DNA from: Halobacteriovorax sp. JY17
GTDB taxonomy: Bacteria > Bdellovibrionota > Bacteriovoracia > Bacteriovoracales > Bacteriovoracaceae
Reading direction: 5' to 3'
Assembly (NCBI RefSeq): GCF_002753895.1
Contig: NZ_NJER01000002.1
Coordinates: 496,001-560,000, forward strand
Length of the DNA: 64,000 bases
Part shown: positions 36,041 to 44,584 of the stretch, one piece after another
Numbering within the stretch: the first letter of the stretch is position 1
Layout of the letters: every line of letters starts with the position of its first letter
Translations under genes and position numbers: made by a program
The notes under the pieces: model-generated
The model's database searches: none
Seen by the model: the letters and a program-made list of their open reading frames with translations, nothing else
Told to the model about the DNA's origin: nothing

Positions 36041-36996
36041 CACAATCAATTTCTGAACTGACTGGGTTCACTTCCTTATTTTCTGAAATTATTATTGGGA
36101 TATATGCTCTCTTGGTTATGTTCACTCTCATCTTTATCCCTTGGGAGAAGATGAAACCTTCTAAGGGGATGCACGAGATAGTTTTAAGAGTGTATTCTTG
36201 GTGGGCGATTTTAATTCTTGCTACTGTTATGTTTCTACTACCCGGAACAATTGCTCTTATATTAATTATACTTCTAACATATATTTCACTAAGAGAATTT
36301 CTCACAAAACTCTCAGTCACAAATCACTTTAGAAGCACACTCTTCTTTGTTTATTTGGCAATACCAATTCAATACTACCTTGCTAAGAACGGAACAACTT
36401 ATAGTTTCAATTCTTTTATTCCGGTTTATATGTTCTTCTTAATCCCTATTGTTAATATATTAAATGGCGAGTATGAGAAATATTTAGAGTTTAATGGAAA
36501 GGTTTTTTGGGCCACGATGTTAATCGTCTATGGTTTTTCTAATATTACATTCCTTATTCATCAAGGTGAAATAAGGGGATATATAGGTGAGCAAAACCTC
36601 CTGATACTACTAATTGTCTTTCTTACTCAAATTAATGACGTTCTTCAATTCCTTTGGGGAAAAACAATTGGTAAGCATAAGCTAAGTCCAACAATAAGCC
36701 CAAATAAGACAATTGAAGGATTTCTCGGAGGAGCAATAACATTAAGTGCTCTGAGTTTTTCTTTATCAAGTTACTTGCCTTTTGATAGCTCCCTTGAGGC
36801 TGCCGGCTTTGGATTTCTCTTAAGTGTCTTTGGATTGCTTGGGGATTTAAATATGTCTGCTGTTAAAAGAGATTTAGGAGTTAAAGATATGGATGATCTT
36901 ATTCCTGGTCATGGTGGAATCCTAGATCGTCTAGATTCTCTTTCTTTTACGCTACCGTTTACTGTGCATTATCTACTTTTAAGAGGATATTTATAA
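36037..36996 (+). CDS. Phosphatidate cytidylyltransferase-like protein (CdsA/YnbB-like)
   Basis: A 319-residue multi-pass membrane protein. The CdsA signature is near the C-terminus: SAVKRDLGVKDMDDLIPGHGGILDRLDS, with the metal-binding Asp residues. It makes CDP-diacylglycerol from phosphatidate and CTP in this family. It overlaps the phosphatidyltransferase upstream by 4 bases and the acyltransferase downstream by one base, giving the same order as E. coli ynbA-ynbB-ynbC. So it is probably a second, specialised CDP-lipid pathway beside the housekeeping CdsA. Confidence 0.88.
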   Translation: MTQSISELTGFTSLFSEIIIGIYALLVMFTLIFIPWEKMKPSKGMHEIVLRVYSWWAILILATVMFLLPGTIALILIILLTYISLREFLTKLSVTNHFRSTLFFVYLAIPIQYYLAKNGTTYSFNSFIPVYMFFLIPIVNILNGEYEKYLEFNGKVFWATMLIVYGFSNITFLIHQGEIRGYIGEQNLLILLIVFLTQINDVLQFLWGKTIGKHKLSPTISPNKTIEGFLGGAITLSALSFSLSSYLPFDSSLEAAGFGFLLSVFGLLGDLNMSAVKRDLGVKDMDDLIPGHGGILDRLDSLSFTLPFTVHYLLLRGYL

Positions 36997-37622
36997 TGGA
37001 AAATTTAGCATTTATTATTAGAGTCATTCTTTTTAAAGGGATACTCGCTCCTTTTGTGAAAATCATTCTCGGAGTTAAATTTCGCTATGACGAAAAACCA
37101 TCATTTGATAAGTCTAAAATTATTGTAGCTAATCATAGTAGCCATGTTGATGCGATAGCAATCCTTTGTAGTCTTTCAATTAGAGACTTAAAAAGAGTTC
37201 ACCCTGTTGTGGCGAGAGATTATTTTTACCGTAATTCTGTTACGAAGGTATTTGCCAAACTTTGCTTAAATTCAGTGGCAGTTTCAAGAGATAGACAATT
37301 TGAAAATCCTCTTCATCAATGTGAGAAGCTTTTAGAAAAGGGGCATTCTCTGATAATTTTTCCCGAAGGTACAAGAGGAAGCTCAGATGAAATGAAAGAG
37401 TTTAAAAAAGGTGTTTCAATTCTTTTAAAGAAATATCCAGATGTTGAATTTGTTCCAGCTTTCTGTGAAGGGTTTGGAAGGATTCTTCCAAAAGGGCAAT
37501 GGCTTATTTTACCATCTAATTCATCACTGAAAATTGGAAAGAGTAAGAGAGTTGATCAGGAACTAGAGATAAATGATATAACTAGTTTCATTAGAAAAAG
37601 CATTTTAGATTTAAAATTTTAG
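36996..37622 (+). CDS. 1-acylglycerol-3-phosphate acyltransferase-like protein (PlsC family)
   Basis: A 208-residue acyltransferase with the NHSSHVDA (H-x4-D) catalytic motif and FPEGTRGSSDEMKEFKKG binding motif, plus an N-terminal membrane segment (FIIRVILFKGILAPFVKIIL). It would acylate lysophospholipid on the inner membrane. It begins on the last base of the CdsA-like stop (TAATG), so the three lipid genes form one coupled operon. Confidence 0.88.
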   Translation: MENLAFIIRVILFKGILAPFVKIILGVKFRYDEKPSFDKSKIIVANHSSHVDAIAILCSLSIRDLKRVHPVVARDYFYRNSVTKVFAKLCLNSVAVSRDRQFENPLHQCEKLLEKGHSLIIFPEGTRGSSDEMKEFKKGVSILLKKYPDVEFVPAFCEGFGRILPKGQWLILPSNSSLKIGKSKRVDQELEINDITSFIRKSILDLKF

Positions 37623-37631
37623 GAGAGTTTC

Positions 37632-37991
37632 TTGAAAGATCAACTTGTTCCAGCTTTACTTTATCTCGTTGCCGCCTTTATTGGAGCAATTGGACAATAT
37701 GCTTATAAACTTGGTGGAAATAAGCTAAGTGAAGTTCCTGTCTATATGAACTTTCCTCTTATTCTAGGTATTCTTTTATTTTGTTTGGTAATGGTATTGT
37801 TTGTAGTTTCTTTTAAGTTAGGTGGAAGACTAAGTGTTGTCTATCCGATCTATGCAACAACATTTATATGGGGAACACTTATTGGAGTCTTTGTTGATAA
37901 GGAAGTTGTATCTGTAAATCAGATACTTTGCACTCTACTTGTTGTTCTTGGTTCTGCTGGAGTGGCTTACTTCGCTCCAGCAACAAATTAA
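37632..37991 (+). CDS. Small four-helix SMR/EamA-like membrane protein
   Basis: A 119-residue protein with four membrane helices, Gly/Pro-rich in helix one (LVAAFIGAIGQYAYKLGG) and ending LVVLGSAGVAYFAPATN. It resembles ArnE/ArnF-type half-transporters of the SMR/DMT superfamily that flip lipid-linked sugars, which fits its place after the lipid operon. The start codon is TTG with a good AGGAGAG site. Drug export is the alternative role. Confidence 0.7.
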   Translation: MKDQLVPALLYLVAAFIGAIGQYAYKLGGNKLSEVPVYMNFPLILGILLFCLVMVLFVVSFKLGGRLSVVYPIYATTFIWGTLIGVFVDKEVVSVNQILCTLLVVLGSAGVAYFAPATN

Positions 37992-37992
37992 G

Positions 37993-38769
37993 CTATCTCT
38001 TTACGTAACTAGTCGGGTCTTGCTTGTAAAAACCTTGGAGCTGATCGTATAGGTCTGGATGCTTTCTCTTGAAAGTTATTGGTTTCTCAAAGAAAGACTC
38101 GGTGATAACAGCAAAGAACTCAGCTCCGCTTGTTGCTCCGTACTGGTCTATAAAAGTCTTATGATGGTGTTTAATATCATCTTTTAAGTGATTAAACTCC
38201 GAAGACATAATATTTGCCCAGGCTCGGTAAGAGGAGTTTGATGAAAGTCTAGGTGCTCCATTGACTATTCCTGTTTCTGAGTCGAGTTGATGGGCAAACT
38301 CATGCAAGACAACATTTCTTCCACTGTGAGGGTTAAGCGCTTGTCCTTTAACGCTGTCCCATGCGAGCACAACTGTTTTTGTATGATGGTTTGATTCTCC
38401 AATTCTTGCTTCTTTTTTTGAAAGAGAAAAACCGCCCGCAAGAGGTTGGCGAATTTCGGAGCAAAAAGTTGTTTCATATATTACAATTGTATTAACGTTT
38501 GGGAAATAGTCTTTGGGCCTATGTAGAAGTAAGAGAGATGCTTCTGCACAGATAAGAACCTTCATTTCTTCTGTTACCAATAATCCATGAGCACCAATAA
38601 ACTCTTTCTCATGATAGAGAATCTTTAAAGTTGCTTCTAGTTCTCTCTTATCTTGCTCATTGAGAGTTATATAAAGAGGCATTTCTTTATTTAGTATATC
38701 AAGCCATTCTTTAGAAAACTCCATTTCTAGATATTTCTTTCTTCTTCTATTTTTAAACCAATTAAACAT
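37993..38769 (-). CDS. mtfA: MtfA-like zinc peptidase (M90 family)
   Basis: A 258-residue protein with HEFAH at 156-160 in NVVLHEFAHQLD, the zinc motif of MtfA (Mlc titration factor A). The N-terminus W-F-K-N-R-R-R-K is also typical, as are LLLLHRPKDYFPNVNTIVIYE and WANIMSSEFNHL. E. coli MtfA is an aminopeptidase that binds the regulator Mlc; no Mlc gene is seen here, so the role may be wider. It stops next to the convergent SMR-like gene. Confidence 0.85.
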   Translation of the reverse strand: MFNWFKNRRRKKYLEMEFSKEWLDILNKEMPLYITLNEQDKRELEATLKILYHEKEFIGAHGLLVTEEMKVLICAEASLLLLHRPKDYFPNVNTIVIYETTFCSEIRQPLAGGFSLSKKEARIGESNHHTKTVVLAWDSVKGQALNPHSGRNVVLHEFAHQLDSETGIVNGAPRLSSNSSYRAWANIMSSEFNHLKDDIKHHHKTFIDQYGATSGAEFFAVITESFFEKPITFKRKHPDLYDQLQGFYKQDPTSYVKR

Positions 38770-38856
38770 TTTCTTCTCGCTTGCTTTACGAAGTAGATAT
38801 TAGTTTCTATATTTTATAGAAAGTACTGGCTTATTCAAGACTCAAATGGAGAATAC

Positions 38857-40062
38857 ATGGAAATTCATTCGCTAGCTTATTTATTTCTGATGACTCTTTT
38901 CTTAGTTATTCTATTTTCTAAGAGAGTTATGAGAAATAGAGTGTGGACTGCGACGATGACTCCTCTAGCATCTATTATCGGGAGTGGATTTTTAATTGCT
39001 GCTCCTCTTTTAAATGAGCTAAGTGGGGATAATGCTCCATACCTCATGTTGATCCTCTGTATTGCTTCTTTCTGTGTAGGAGAAGTTATAAGATGGAATA
39101 TTATGAGTGTTGAATCTATTGTTGAAAAAGGGGCTGGAAGTAAGAAAATACTTCTAAGTGAAAAAGTAGGTGAGTGGGCACTTGCTTTTGCTTACATTTT
39201 ATCGATTACTTACTATCTCTATTTATTTTCTTCCTTCTTTCTTAGAATGACTCACATTTATAATCCTGTAATTGAAAAAGGTGTCGTAACTTTACTCTTT
39301 GTAGGGATTTCATTCTTCGGGCATCAGCATGGGCTAAATTCTTTAGAAAAGATTGAGTCAATTTCAGTTAATGTAAAACTTTCTATTATCCTAACGATAT
39401 TAGTTGCTCTAGGTGTTTACCATTTTTCTCCAGAAGCCTCAATTGAAGTGATGAAAGAAACAAAAGATTTTAACTTTGATACCCTATTTATTTCTTTAGG
39501 ATTATTAATAATGGTACAAGGCTTTGAGACTAGTCGATATCTATCTGAAAAATACTCTGGTGCTCTTAGAGTAAAGAGCATGAGAAATTCTCAAATAATA
39601 AGTTCCATGATTTATATGCTTTTGATTATATTATTTATTCCCGTTTTTGATCATCATCCTTTAGGGGAAAAAATAAGTGAAACATCTGTCATTGATATTG
39701 GGAAGTTTGTCTTTGTCTTAGCTCCTACTTTTCTCTTTGCTGCAGCAATGTCTAGTCAGCTAAGCGCAGCTATTGCTGATATGGGAGGAGGCGGAGGTCT
39801 TTTTAGTGAATTATCAAATAAGAGAATAAACTCTAAAAATGCCTATCTTCTCATTGCAGCATCTGGAATATTTCTTGTTTGGACGTTTGATATATTTAAA
39901 ATTATTTCGTTTGCCTCAAAGGCATTTGCACTTTATTACTCTTTTCAGTGCCTGAGCTCAACTCTTTATCAATTTAGAAAGAATCACGTGAAGTTTGTAT
40001 TCTCCATCCTTGTCGGAACTCTTTGTTTAGGAATATTTATTCTAGGTAGACCTTTTGAGTAG
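38857..40062 (+). CDS. Multi-pass membrane protein, APC-superfamily-like
   Basis: 401 residues with about 11 hydrophobic helices. The start MTPLASIIGSGFLIAAPLL looks like the unwound helix-1 'GSGFL' of amino-acid/polyamine/cation (LeuT-fold) transporters, and later LLIMVQGFETSRYLSE resembles helix 6 of the same fold. No specific family is recognised. A Gly-rich loop ADMGGGGGLFSEL is unusual. It could be a transporter or a receptor-like derivative; the substrate is unknown. Confidence 0.6.
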   Translation: MEIHSLAYLFLMTLFLVILFSKRVMRNRVWTATMTPLASIIGSGFLIAAPLLNELSGDNAPYLMLILCIASFCVGEVIRWNIMSVESIVEKGAGSKKILLSEKVGEWALAFAYILSITYYLYLFSSFFLRMTHIYNPVIEKGVVTLLFVGISFFGHQHGLNSLEKIESISVNVKLSIILTILVALGVYHFSPEASIEVMKETKDFNFDTLFISLGLLIMVQGFETSRYLSEKYSGALRVKSMRNSQIISSMIYMLLIILFIPVFDHHPLGEKISETSVIDIGKFVFVLAPTFLFAAAMSSQLSAAIADMGGGGGLFSELSNKRINSKNAYLLIAASGIFLVWTFDIFKIISFASKAFALYYSFQCLSSTLYQFRKNHVKFVFSILVGTLCLGIFILGRPFE

Positions 40063-40065
40063 AAA

Positions 40066-41025
40066 TTATAATTTTAACTTTAATAACTCAAGGGCTTCTT
40101 TAGTTGAAAACCTAAGGAAATCATCTTTTAGGTGTTTTTTTAACTCTGCATTATCGATCACGCAGCTAAATTTTATGTACTCAATGAGGTAGTCTGGAAA
40201 GTTCCAGATTTTCTTTACAGCAAGAGTCATAGGGGAGAGAGTTATGAGTGGAATCTTAAAAGTAGGAAGACCAATGATTTCCTTTGCTTTCTTTATGCTT
40301 ACAACTTCATCTGGCGCAACATTATAAATTCCTGTCGGAACTTCCTTTAGTGATCTTGCAAGAATATTTGCCATATCGAACTCATGTATGAATTGAAACA
40401 TTGGATTAAAGTCAACCCCTAGTGGTACATACTTTGTTGTGAGGTATTGGCTCATAGAGTTTCTTATTTGTGGCCCAATAATACTACATGGCCTAAGTAC
40501 TACGGTTTCAATTCTATGTTGATTCTTCCACATCCAGTTAGTGGCAAGTTGATCCATTTCAGTCACATCACGAAGTTCTGGATGTTTAATGCTTGCTTTT
40601 AGAGGAGCATCTTCCGCAATGAAGGTTGGGTTGTCGGATAAAGCACCATAGACATGATAAGTACTAAGAATAATCATTTTCTTTACATCAAATTTCAGAG
40701 CGAGCTCTAAGATTCTATTCGTTCCCATAATATTTAAATCTAATCTTTGTGCGAGATTTGATTTATTAGAGTAGGCGTGACTCATTCTTGCTAAGTGGTA
40801 TACTGCGTGAAATTCATTATCTCTAAAAAGTTTTTCGAAATTCCCACGTGTGTATCTAATCTTTAGGAATTGAACATTCTCTCTTTTAAATTCTTCAACC
40901 TGAGGTCTTGAGTCTACACCAATAATTTGATCTTCAGGGTTAGCCTTAGATAAGATACTAGTAAGTATTCTAGCAAGCCCGCCAGCAGCTCCAACGATTA
41001 ATATCTTTCTAGATTTATTTAGCAT
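40066..41025 (-). CDS. SDR-type NAD-dependent epimerase/dehydratase-like protein with altered active site
   Basis: The N-terminus KILIVGAAGGLARIL is a Rossmann nucleotide-binding loop, followed by VYHLARMSHAYSN, MIILSTYHVYG and VVLRPCSIIGP, the extended-SDR pattern. The usual YxxxK catalytic pair is missing: the aligned stretch reads DVTEMDQLATNW. It may bind NAD(P) without oxidoreductase activity. I chose ATG 41025 (11-base overlap with the upstream acyltransferase); a longer form from 41061 exists but lacks a ribosome site. The pair probably acts in lipid metabolism. Confidence 0.75.
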   Translation of the reverse strand: MLNKSRKILIVGAAGGLARILTSILSKANPEDQIIGVDSRPQVEEFKRENVQFLKIRYTRGNFEKLFRDNEFHAVYHLARMSHAYSNKSNLAQRLDLNIMGTNRILELALKFDVKKMIILSTYHVYGALSDNPTFIAEDAPLKASIKHPELRDVTEMDQLATNWMWKNQHRIETVVLRPCSIIGPQIRNSMSQYLTTKYVPLGVDFNPMFQFIHEFDMANILARSLKEVPTGIYNVAPDEVVSIKKAKEIIGLPTFKIPLITLSPMTLAVKKIWNFPDYLIEYIKFSCVIDNAELKKHLKDDFLRFSTKEALELLKLKL

Positions 41026-41863
41026 TTGCCCAAAAGTTCCTTCTCTTTTTAAGTCCATCATTAGTCATTTTTTGAATAATACTTTCAATTTCAAAAATAT
41101 GTAGGTCAATATCTTTATCTGTTGAATCCGAATTCAAATGACTTGGTGGCATATAAGCCTCTCCAATATAAATATCAATCGGTGAGGGGAGTGGTATATA
41201 GTTCGCACTTATTGGCAGTGCTGGAAGACCAAACTTCTTTGCAATCGACTTTGCCTGATAAACGTAAGGGAAGAACTCTTCCGCTCCAATAACAGCGATA
41301 GGAAGAATTGGAACGCCTGAACTTAAGGCAATCCTAAAAAATCCTCTTGTAAAATTTTGAACTTTATAAAAGTCTTTTGTGCTCTTTGATATCCCTTTCA
41401 CGCCTTCAGGGAAAACTAATACTGACTGATTTCTCTCAAGAAGCTTTTCACAATTTTGTCTGTCACCTAGGACTGCTCCACCTTGTGCTGCCCATGTTCC
41501 AATAAAAGGAAGGCCAGTAAAGAATCTTTCTACCATGGCACGAAGAATTCTTGGAGGGCCAATCTCCATAGCGAAAGCAGTGGAGATAAGCATTCCGTCT
41601 ATCGCTATCTGACCAGTGTGATTTGAAGTGATCATATAAGGCCTATCTTCAACGTTTTCTTTTCCAAAAACTCGTACTTTGAAATATTTCTTATAGAGGG
41701 GCCAAACATATTCAATACTATTCTTCGTTTTATGAAGGTCAAGTCCCCAAGGGTCCTCACTTTCTCCGTAGATGGAATAGAGTTTTGAAAATACTTGATC
41801 AAATTTCTTTCTGTCTTCAGAACTAGTCTTTAAATTTATCGTTTTAAGAATATCTTTTAACAT
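41015..41863 (-). CDS. Lysophospholipid acyltransferase family protein
   Basis: A 282-residue PlsC-like acyltransferase. The catalytic box is SNHTGQIAIDG (H-x4-D displaced by two residues), then FPEGVKGISKSTKDFYK and VPILPIAVIGAEEFFP. The N-terminal 60 residues (EDPWGLDLHKTKNSIEYVWPLYKKYF) are shared with a group of proteins often fused to, or next to, SDR-like genes, as here. It overlaps the downstream SDR start. It is likely to work in lipid remodelling. Confidence 0.85.
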   Translation of the reverse strand: MLKDILKTINLKTSSEDRKKFDQVFSKLYSIYGESEDPWGLDLHKTKNSIEYVWPLYKKYFKVRVFGKENVEDRPYMITSNHTGQIAIDGMLISTAFAMEIGPPRILRAMVERFFTGLPFIGTWAAQGGAVLGDRQNCEKLLERNQSVLVFPEGVKGISKSTKDFYKVQNFTRGFFRIALSSGVPILPIAVIGAEEFFPYVYQAKSIAKKFGLPALPISANYIPLPSPIDIYIGEAYMPPSHLNSDSTDKDIDLHIFEIESIIQKMTNDGLKKRRNFWANAK

Positions 41864-41938
41864 AATTCTTTAATTGTAGTGGTTTAGAAGAATTTTAGGG
41901 AGGGGACAGTCTTTACCACATTTGAAGAAATGAACCAC

Positions 41939-41966
41939 TTTCAAAGTAATTTATAAATGGTATAAT
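41939..41966 (+). promoter_or_regulatory. Sigma70-like promoter of the 99-residue protein gene
   Basis: TTTCAA (41939-41944), 16 bases and TATAAT (41961-41966) precede the CTGGAGA ribosome site and the start at 42006. The -10 is perfect and the -35 weak. Confidence 0.4.
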
Positions 41967-42005
41967 TCATAACTAGATAATGACTGAAATAGTCTGGAGA
42001 CATAT

Positions 42006-42305
42006 ATGCAAAAACAACCTCAATGGAAAGATCGCTTTAGTGAAATGGTTCAAGTTTGCCAAGAAGAGTTAAAGAGAACTACAGAAATTGGTAAGAAGAT
42101 GCTTTCTGCTTCTAAAACTAATACAACTTTGCATGAAGCTTATGAAGAACTTGGACATCTAACTTTCAAAGCAGTAGAAGAAGGGAAGCTTGAGTTCGAT
42201 GATGCTAGAGTTAAAGAGCTTGTGAATACGATTAAGTCTTGTGAGTTCGATTTAGAGAAAATTGAAAATGATGTAAATGATATTAAGAAAAATTCTAAAG
42301 AATAA
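42006..42305 (+). CDS. Small helical protein of unknown function
   Basis: A 99-residue charged, helical protein (QWKDRFSEMVQVCQEELKRT, ...TLHEAYEELGHLTFKAVEEG, ...KIENDVNDIKKNSKE) with no signal or membrane segment and two cysteines. I do not recognise the family. It resembles small proteins of about 100 residues seen near genes for outer-membrane protein control, but that is a weak impression. Good promoter and ribosome site support a real gene. It is convergent with and overlaps the 76-residue ORF by 11 bases. Confidence 0.7.
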   Translation: MQKQPQWKDRFSEMVQVCQEELKRTTEIGKKMLSASKTNTTLHEAYEELGHLTFKAVEEGKLEFDDARVKELVNTIKSCEFDLEKIENDVNDIKKNSKE

Positions 42306-42525
42306 TAATACTATTAAAATATCTAAGAATGCAGGTCATGAATCCTAGAAATGCACTACTGACAAAAAGCAGTAGTGCAAATAAACATCTAATTTGAAAA
42401 TTTCCATAATTAAAAGAAAAACGTTTTAGGAAATCTGGTCTTGCAAAGAAGACCAGAGTGATATTTAGCATCGCTACATAGTAGAAAAAAATAGTAAGAA
42501 AAATTAAAATTAATTTAGAATCCAT
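42295..42525 (-). CDS. 76-residue two-helix membrane protein coupled to engB
   Basis: Its ATG overlaps the engB stop (TAATG), implying coupled translation. Two hydrophobic stretches (LILIFLTIFFYYVAMLNITLVFF and CLFALLLFVSSAFLGFM) separated by a basic loop give a hairpin membrane topology. No family is recognised. The end of the gene overlaps the convergent 99-residue protein by 11 bases. Confidence 0.55.
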   Translation of the reverse strand: MDSKLILIFLTIFFYYVAMLNITLVFFARPDFLKRFSFNYGNFQIRCLFALLLFVSSAFLGFMTCILRYFNSIIIL

Positions 42526-43199
42526 TACATTGATTCTAATAGGTCTCGCTGTCTTAATAAATAGGAGATAATTGCTTCTTCCACTTGATCAATCCCATTT
42601 TTCTTCTCGGCAGAAGTGAAATAGATTTGTCTTACCCATTTAAATTCTTTGGAGAGAATTGGTTTTAACTTATTTAAAGCAGATCTTTCTTTTTGAGTTT
42701 TTAATTTATCAATTTTATTGAAGAGAAGAAATGTTTCAAAATTAAATCCTTTAAGGAAGTGGTGAAACTCCTGATCTGATTTTTGATTTGGATGTCTCGC
42801 ATCTTGAATATTTACCATAAGTGTATGGAGAGAAATACTTCCAAAGAAAGTGGACATAAGGGCTTCCCAGTTCTTTGACATCTCTTTTGAAACTTCAGCG
42901 TGCCCATAACCAGGAAGGTCATAGAAGAAAAATTCTGGAATTTCCTCAAGAATCTTTCCATCACTCTTTATTTTAAATGAGAAAATATTGATTTCTCTTG
43001 TTCTTCCTGGTGTTTTAGAAGTTTTGGCAATTTTATTTCCAAAGAGGCTATTTATAGTACTCGACTTGCCAACATTTGATCTTCCAACAAAGCTTAATCC
43101 AATGGCATGAGGATTTTCCTTTAACCACTCTTGTAGCTGTTCTGGGTTACTCATCCCGTATCTAAAAGTTGATGTTTCTCTTGCAATCTCAAATGCCAT
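42525..43199 (-). CDS. engB: Ribosome-biogenesis GTPase EngB/YsxC
   Basis: GTPase needed for large-subunit ribosome assembly. Motifs in order: G1 GRSNVGKSST, the G2 threonine in TPGRTREI, G3 DLPGYG, G4 NKID and G5 TSAEK. The 224-residue size is normal, with a standard N-terminal ETSTFRYG segment. The lone monocistronic-like position is common. It overlaps the small two-helix protein downstream. Confidence 0.94.
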   Translation of the reverse strand: MAFEIARETSTFRYGMSNPEQLQEWLKENPHAIGLSFVGRSNVGKSSTINSLFGNKIAKTSKTPGRTREINIFSFKIKSDGKILEEIPEFFFYDLPGYGHAEVSKEMSKNWEALMSTFFGSISLHTLMVNIQDARHPNQKSDQEFHHFLKGFNFETFLLFNKIDKLKTQKERSALNKLKPILSKEFKWVRQIYFTSAEKKNGIDQVEEAIISYLLRQRDLLESM

Positions 43200-43339
43200 G
43201 ATTTTATTCCTTCCAGGTGGTTTATTTATTGAACCGGCCTTTAATCTAATTTATTGAAATGACTTTATATAGTATGGCACAAAATATGGAAATGGCAGGG
43301 TTGAAAAAAGTTCTCGATATTAGGATAAAAGGAGTCATT

Positions 43340-44581
43340 ATGAAGGATTTTAGTCAAGATTTACAGGAAAGCTCAAAGTATCACTCTAAATTTATGCTTA
43401 AGCCCCTTTATGGAATAAGCAAAGAAATCATTCTCAATAGAACAGAATATAAGATTATAAAGTCTAAAAACGATCTATTTAGCCAAGAGCATTTCATTAT
43501 TCAGTTACCAACCTTGGAAAATGACAGAATTGATTTATCTTTAAAATGGAAAAGTTCGGAAGGTGATAGTTACTATGTCTTAGAAAGTTTAAATGATGTT
43601 CCTTTTAGACTTAATGGAAATATTGTTCTTAGCGCGATTGTTACAAATGGAGATAAAGTAGATATCGCACACAATAGACTTGAATTTAATTGCGCAAATA
43701 AAGTTTTTGAATCTAATTATGGAGTTTGCCAAAGAGTAATAAATTCCAACCTCAATATACTCTTAGAAGGAGAGACTGGGACAGGAAAATCATTTCTAGC
43801 GAAGAAGATTCATGAAGAGAGTGGTCGCCTTGGAGCTTTTGTTCATTTAAATTTATCATCATTTTCAAAGAACCTTATCGAGTCTGAAATATTTGGACAT
43901 GTAAAAGGGTCCTTTACTGGAGCCGTTAATAATAAGACTGGTGCATTGAAAGAAGCAGATTATGGAACATTATTTCTCGATGAAGTGGACTCCCTTCCTT
44001 TGGATATACAAACAAAGTTATTACTCTTTTTAGATTCTAAGAAATTTAGAAGCGTAGGAGATCACAAGGAGACTTCAACGGATGTTAGAATTATTTTTGC
44101 CTCAGGAAGATCTTTAGAGGAAATGGTTGGAAAGGGAGAATTTAGAAAAGATATGTTCTTTAGAGTTTCAAGTGGAGCCGTAAAAAAAATACAACCTCTT
44201 AGAAGAGACAAGCAGAGAGTTGGAGAACTCTTGAAAAAATTTGAACAAGATAAGGACTGTGTTATTTCAAAGAGGCTTACTAACTTCTACCTAAACCTCG
44301 AATGGCCAGGTAATATTCGACAACTTCTAGGGCATTTAGAAAAGAAAGTTGTCATGACTAATGGACGAAAGCTGGATTATGATTCTTTAGATGAGTCCTT
44401 AATATTATCACCTTTTACTTTAACAGATGATCTTACTGAAGAATACATTACTTATAGAGAATTGAAGTTAAACTACTTTAATAAAGTCTTTACACGTGTG
44501 AATGGGGACTACCGAGTTGCTGCAAAGAAATTAGATGTTTCAATAAATACAGTGAAGAATGTTCTGAGAAAGGCTGGGTAA
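43340..44581 (+). CDS. Sigma54-interacting AAA+ activator with FHA-like N-terminal domain
   Basis: Middle domain: Walker A GETGTGKS, the GSFTGA loop (the usual GAFTGA with Ser), Walker B LFLDEVDSLP and sensor FRKDMFFRVSS are those of bacterial enhancer-binding proteins. The C-terminus is a Fis-type helix-turn-helix (DYRVAAKKLDVSINTVKNVLRKAG). The N-terminus (about 1-115) is beta-rich with FRLNGNIVL ... NGDKVDIAHN, resembling an FHA phosphopeptide-binding domain, not a receiver. The start at 43340 is chosen because it has AAAGGAG immediately upstream; an earlier ATG at 43259 lacks one. It may control sigma54 genes, flagellar or otherwise. Confidence 0.85.
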   Translation: MKDFSQDLQESSKYHSKFMLKPLYGISKEIILNRTEYKIIKSKNDLFSQEHFIIQLPTLENDRIDLSLKWKSSEGDSYYVLESLNDVPFRLNGNIVLSAIVTNGDKVDIAHNRLEFNCANKVFESNYGVCQRVINSNLNILLEGETGTGKSFLAKKIHEESGRLGAFVHLNLSSFSKNLIESEIFGHVKGSFTGAVNNKTGALKEADYGTLFLDEVDSLPLDIQTKLLLFLDSKKFRSVGDHKETSTDVRIIFASGRSLEEMVGKGEFRKDMFFRVSSGAVKKIQPLRRDKQRVGELLKKFEQDKDCVISKRLTNFYLNLEWPGNIRQLLGHLEKKVVMTNGRKLDYDSLDESLILSPFTLTDDLTEEYITYRELKLNYFNKVFTRVNGDYRVAAKKLDVSINTVKNVLRKAG

Positions 44582-44584
44582 ATT

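Noticed and set aside
36996-37622. Assignment as the housekeeping plsC
   Set aside because: The operon with YnbA/YnbB-like genes suggests a specialised acyltransferase; the symbol is not given.
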